Source: Kordia periserrulae
GTDB taxonomy: Bacteria > Bacteroidota > Bacteroidia > Flavobacteriales > Flavobacteriaceae
Assembly (NCBI RefSeq): GCF_003054265.1
Contig: NZ_QBKT01000002.1
Coordinates: forward strand, 372,001 to 436,000
Length of the DNA stretch: 64,000 bases
Reading direction: 5' to 3'
In this document: positions 62,032-64,000 of the stretch, one piece after another
Position numbering within the stretch: the stretch's first letter is position 1
Layout: the number at the start of each line of letters is the position of its first letter
Made by a program: the position numbers and the translations under genes
The notes under the pieces: generated by a model
Databases searched by the model: none
What the model was told of the DNA's origin: nothing
What the model saw: the letters and a program-made list of their open reading frames with translations, nothing else

Positions 62032-63057
62032 ATGTACCAAATTCTCGTAAAACCCATTCTTTTTCTGTTTGATCCTGAAAAAGTGCATCATTTTACCTTT
62101 TCATTAATAAGAACGCTTTCTAAAATCCCTGGAGTTTCTAGCATTTTTAAAAGTATGTATGTAGTAAATGACAAACGCTTGGAACGCACTGTTTTTGGGT
62201 TATCATTTAAAAATCCCGTAGGATTAGCTGCAGGATTTGATAAAGATGCCAAACTCTACAACGAGCTGTCCAACTTCGGATTTGGCTTTATAGAAATAGG
62301 AACGTTGACACCAAAACCACAAGCAGGAAATCCTAAAAAACGTTTGTTTCGTTTGAAGCAAGACAAAGCTATTATCAATCGTATGGGATTTAATAATGGC
62401 GGCGTTTTTGAAGCGGTGGAGCGTTTAAAAAAGAACAAAGGCGTATTGATTGGAGGAAATATCGGGAAGAACAAAGTCACGCCAAACGACGAAGCAGTAG
62501 AAGATTATAAAATTTGTTTTGAAGCGTTATTTCCACATGTAGATTATTTTGTGGTCAATGTAAGTTCACCGAATACACCTGGACTTCGAGAATTGCAAGA
62601 CAAAGAACCGTTGACAAAGTTGTTGACGACGTTGCAAAGCATGAACAAAGCGAAAAATGCTCCAAAACCAATCTTACTCAAAATCGCACCTGATTTAACC
62701 AATGAACAATTGGAAGACATTATTGAAATTGTGGCAGAGACAAAAATTGCTGGCGTCATTGCTACCAATACGACCATTTCACGAGAAGGTTTGCAATCCA
62801 AAGATAAAAATGAAGTCGGAGGATTGAGTGGAAAACCGTTGACCAATCGTGCTACGGAAGTCATTCGTTTTTTAGCTGAAAAAAGCAACAAAGCCTTTCC
62901 AATTATTGGTGTAGGAGGAATCCATTCTGCCAAAGATGCACTTGAAAAATTGGACGCAGGAGCCGATTTGGTACAATTGTACACAGGGTTTGTATACGAA
63001 GGTCCAAAACTGGTCAAGAAAATCAATCAAGAGATATTAAAACAAACTCAAAAATAA
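62032..63057 (+). CDS. pyrD: Dihydroorotate dehydrogenase (quinone), class 2
   Basis: PyrD oxidises dihydroorotate to orotate at the inner membrane, passing electrons to quinone. The 341-residue enzyme has the N-terminal amphipathic quinone-binding extension ([20 protein letters not shown]), [15 protein letters not shown], the FMN-binding [20 protein letters not shown], the catalytic Ser in [15 protein letters not shown] and the phosphate loop [13 protein letters not shown] consensus promoter precedes it. It completes one pyrimidine step; the dihydroorotase-like gene at 15475 lacks metal ligands and is not linked. Confidence 0.97.
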   Translation: MYQILVKPILFLFDPEKVHHFTFSLIRTLSKIPGVSSIFKSMYVVNDKRLERTVFGLSFKNPVGLAAGFDKDAKLYNELSNFGFGFIEIGTLTPKPQAGNPKKRLFRLKQDKAIINRMGFNNGGVFEAVERLKKNKGVLIGGNIGKNKVTPNDEAVEDYKICFEALFPHVDYFVVNVSSPNTPGLRELQDKEPLTKLLTTLQSMNKAKNAPKPILLKIAPDLTNEQLEDIIEIVAETKIAGVIATNTTISREGLQSKDKNEVGGLSGKPLTNRATEVIRFLAEKSNKAFPIIGVGGIHSAKDALEKLDAGADLVQLYTGFVYEGPKLVKKINQEILKQTQK

Positions 63058-63075
63058 GAGGAATGTAGCTATATT

Positions 63076-63285
63076 TTATTCGGGAGCTTCTTCTTGTTCT
63101 TCTTCTTTAGATTTTCCTATAAAAAATAGAATAGCACCAAGAACAATCATTCCAATACGAATTGCCCATCCTGTAGTTTCTCCCCATTCATCTATCCACG
63201 TTAGAATTTTGAATTGCATATCAAAAAAATATAAAACAATAGAGCCAATTCCGAAAATGGCTAAATACATACCAATTTGTTTCAT
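63076..63285 (-). CDS. Small membrane protein, two helices
   Basis: The 69-residue product has hydrophobic segments at about 5-23 and 40-58 and an acidic tail (KEEEQEEAPE). The Trp-Ile-Asp-Glu-Trp-Gly segment lies between the helices. It converges with pyrD (18 bases apart) and lies opposite a LysE-type gene. No family recognised. Packing and composition support a real gene. Confidence 0.6.
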   Translation of the reverse strand: MKQIGMYLAIFGIGSIVLYFFDMQFKILTWIDEWGETTGWAIRIGMIVLGAILFFIGKSKEEEQEEAPE

Positions 63286-63372
63286 AATTATAAAGTTAGT
63301 TAAACCAAATATATAAAAAAAGAAAGGCAGGTTTATGCAAAAAGCATATTTTTACGAACTAAAAGATTTTTT

Positions 63373-63993
63373 TTGAACGTAGAAATACTCATAGGATTTG
63401 TTACTGCTACCTTTTTACTAGCCATTTCTCCCGGTCCCGATAATATTTATGTGTTGATGCAAAGTATTGTCAACGGACGCAAATATGGCATTGCTACCGT
63501 ATTAGGATTGATGACAGGCTGTATTATTCACACATCTTTGGTGGCTTTTGGTGCTTCTACCATTCTCAAGCAAAATCCGACATTATTCTTTAGCATCAAG
63601 CTTTTAGGAGCGTTGTATTTAGTGTATTTGGCGTATAAAGTCTACAAAAGTTCAGGTGCTATTGAATTGGGCAACGAAGCCGTTCCGAAAAAATCTGTTG
63701 GAGAATTATTCAAGCAAGGATTCATCATGAATGTGCTCAATCCGAAAGTCACGTTATTCTTTTTAGCACTATTTCCCGGATTTCTCTTCAGTGAAACCAT
63801 GAATAACGTAATTCAGTTTTATATTTTAGGGTTTTTATTCATTTTAGTATCGTTTATCGTTTTTGGTGCGATTGCTATTTTTGGAGGAATTATCTCAGAA
63901 TCTATCCAAAAAAATAAAAACATAGGCATCTATATGAAATGGTTGCAAATTGTCGTTTTCGTGGGAATTGCTATTTTTATCATGCTGACATAA
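63373..63993 (+). CDS. LysE/RhtB family exporter, TTG start
   Basis: The 206-residue inner-membrane protein has about six hydrophobic segments and the family signature AISPGPDNIYVLMQSIVNGRKYGI at residues 18-41, split by the conserved Pro-Gly-Pro. FIMNVLNPKVTLFFLALFPGF is the second hallmark. The only start giving the first helix is TTG at 63373; no ATG is in frame nearby. LysE-family proteins export amino acids such as lysine, threonine or homoserine; the substrate here is unknown. The frame ends 7 bases before the right edge, so it is complete. Confidence 0.9.
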   Translation: MNVEILIGFVTATFLLAISPGPDNIYVLMQSIVNGRKYGIATVLGLMTGCIIHTSLVAFGASTILKQNPTLFFSIKLLGALYLVYLAYKVYKSSGAIELGNEAVPKKSVGELFKQGFIMNVLNPKVTLFFLALFPGFLFSETMNNVIQFYILGFLFILVSFIVFGAIAIFGGIISESIQKNKNIGIYMKWLQIVVFVGIAIFIMLT

Positions 63994-64000
63994 AACACTG

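Overview
This is a low-GC (roughly 35%) chromosomal segment of a Flavobacteriaceae-type Bacteroidota. The evidence is the Bacteroidota-specific families (DUF3667, GLPGLI, DUF5916, DUF3276, DUF6146/DUF6787, TIGR02757, SusC-style TonB receptors with N-terminal carboxypeptidase-regulatory domains), the elongated NusB, and promoters of the TTG-N19-TAnnTTTG type. A marine genus such as Kordia is plausible but cannot be proved from the window. There is no tRNA, rRNA, CRISPR, transposase, integrase or prophage gene.

Layout. 1-2049: two related secreted proteins with Tyr/Gly/Arg repeats, the first cut by the left edge. 2321-8721: DUF3667 membrane protein, uvrA, an ECF sigma factor with a 59-residue partner gene, endonuclease III without cysteines, and Bcp peroxiredoxin. 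8912-12415: CIA30-like protein, a large conserved protein of unknown function, a metallo-hydrolase and an anchored coiled-coil protein. 12498-14390: an AT-rich membrane-anchored NACHT NTPase, probably an acquired defence gene. 14485-18650: esterase, small membrane protein, a dihydroorotase-like protein lacking zinc ligands and a BatA/vWA protein. 18775-24422: zinc-ribbon miniprotein, TonB receptor with GLPGLI partner, a Cys-containing secreted peptide and a patatin lipoprotein.

24712-27500 is the most unusual stretch. Accessory genes, all on the minus strand, are separated by structured repeats of about 65-140 bp. Three successive units are each bracketed by their own perfect 10-bp inverted arms, so the region looks like an array of small gene cassettes.

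27613-32143 returns to conserved genes. 32211-33885 is a candidate double-glycine-type leader peptide (RiPP or bacteriocin-like) followed by a thioredoxin-fold lipoprotein. 33939-43893 carries a lipoprotein, LolD, a DUF5916 protein, FolE, a DUF885 protein, an S41 protease and a BNR-repeat protein. 43972-47320 is a probable metal-uptake unit (lipoprotein, TonB receptor, Cys/His-rich small protein). 47436-55887 holds small membrane proteins, serA-serC-acyl-CoA reductase opposite a ferredoxin, a DUF3276 protein and an ABC exporter. 56029-63993 holds leucine dehydrogenase, the nusB-DUF1573-yajC operon, pepT, pyrD and a LysE-type exporter.

Gaps between genes carry strong terminators, heptanucleotide tandem arrays (CAAACAA and TTGAATG types) and a dispersed hairpin family whose stems show compensatory changes. 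Several genes appear to start at TTG. Start sites were shortened wherever the first in-frame codon overlapped a promoter or terminator.
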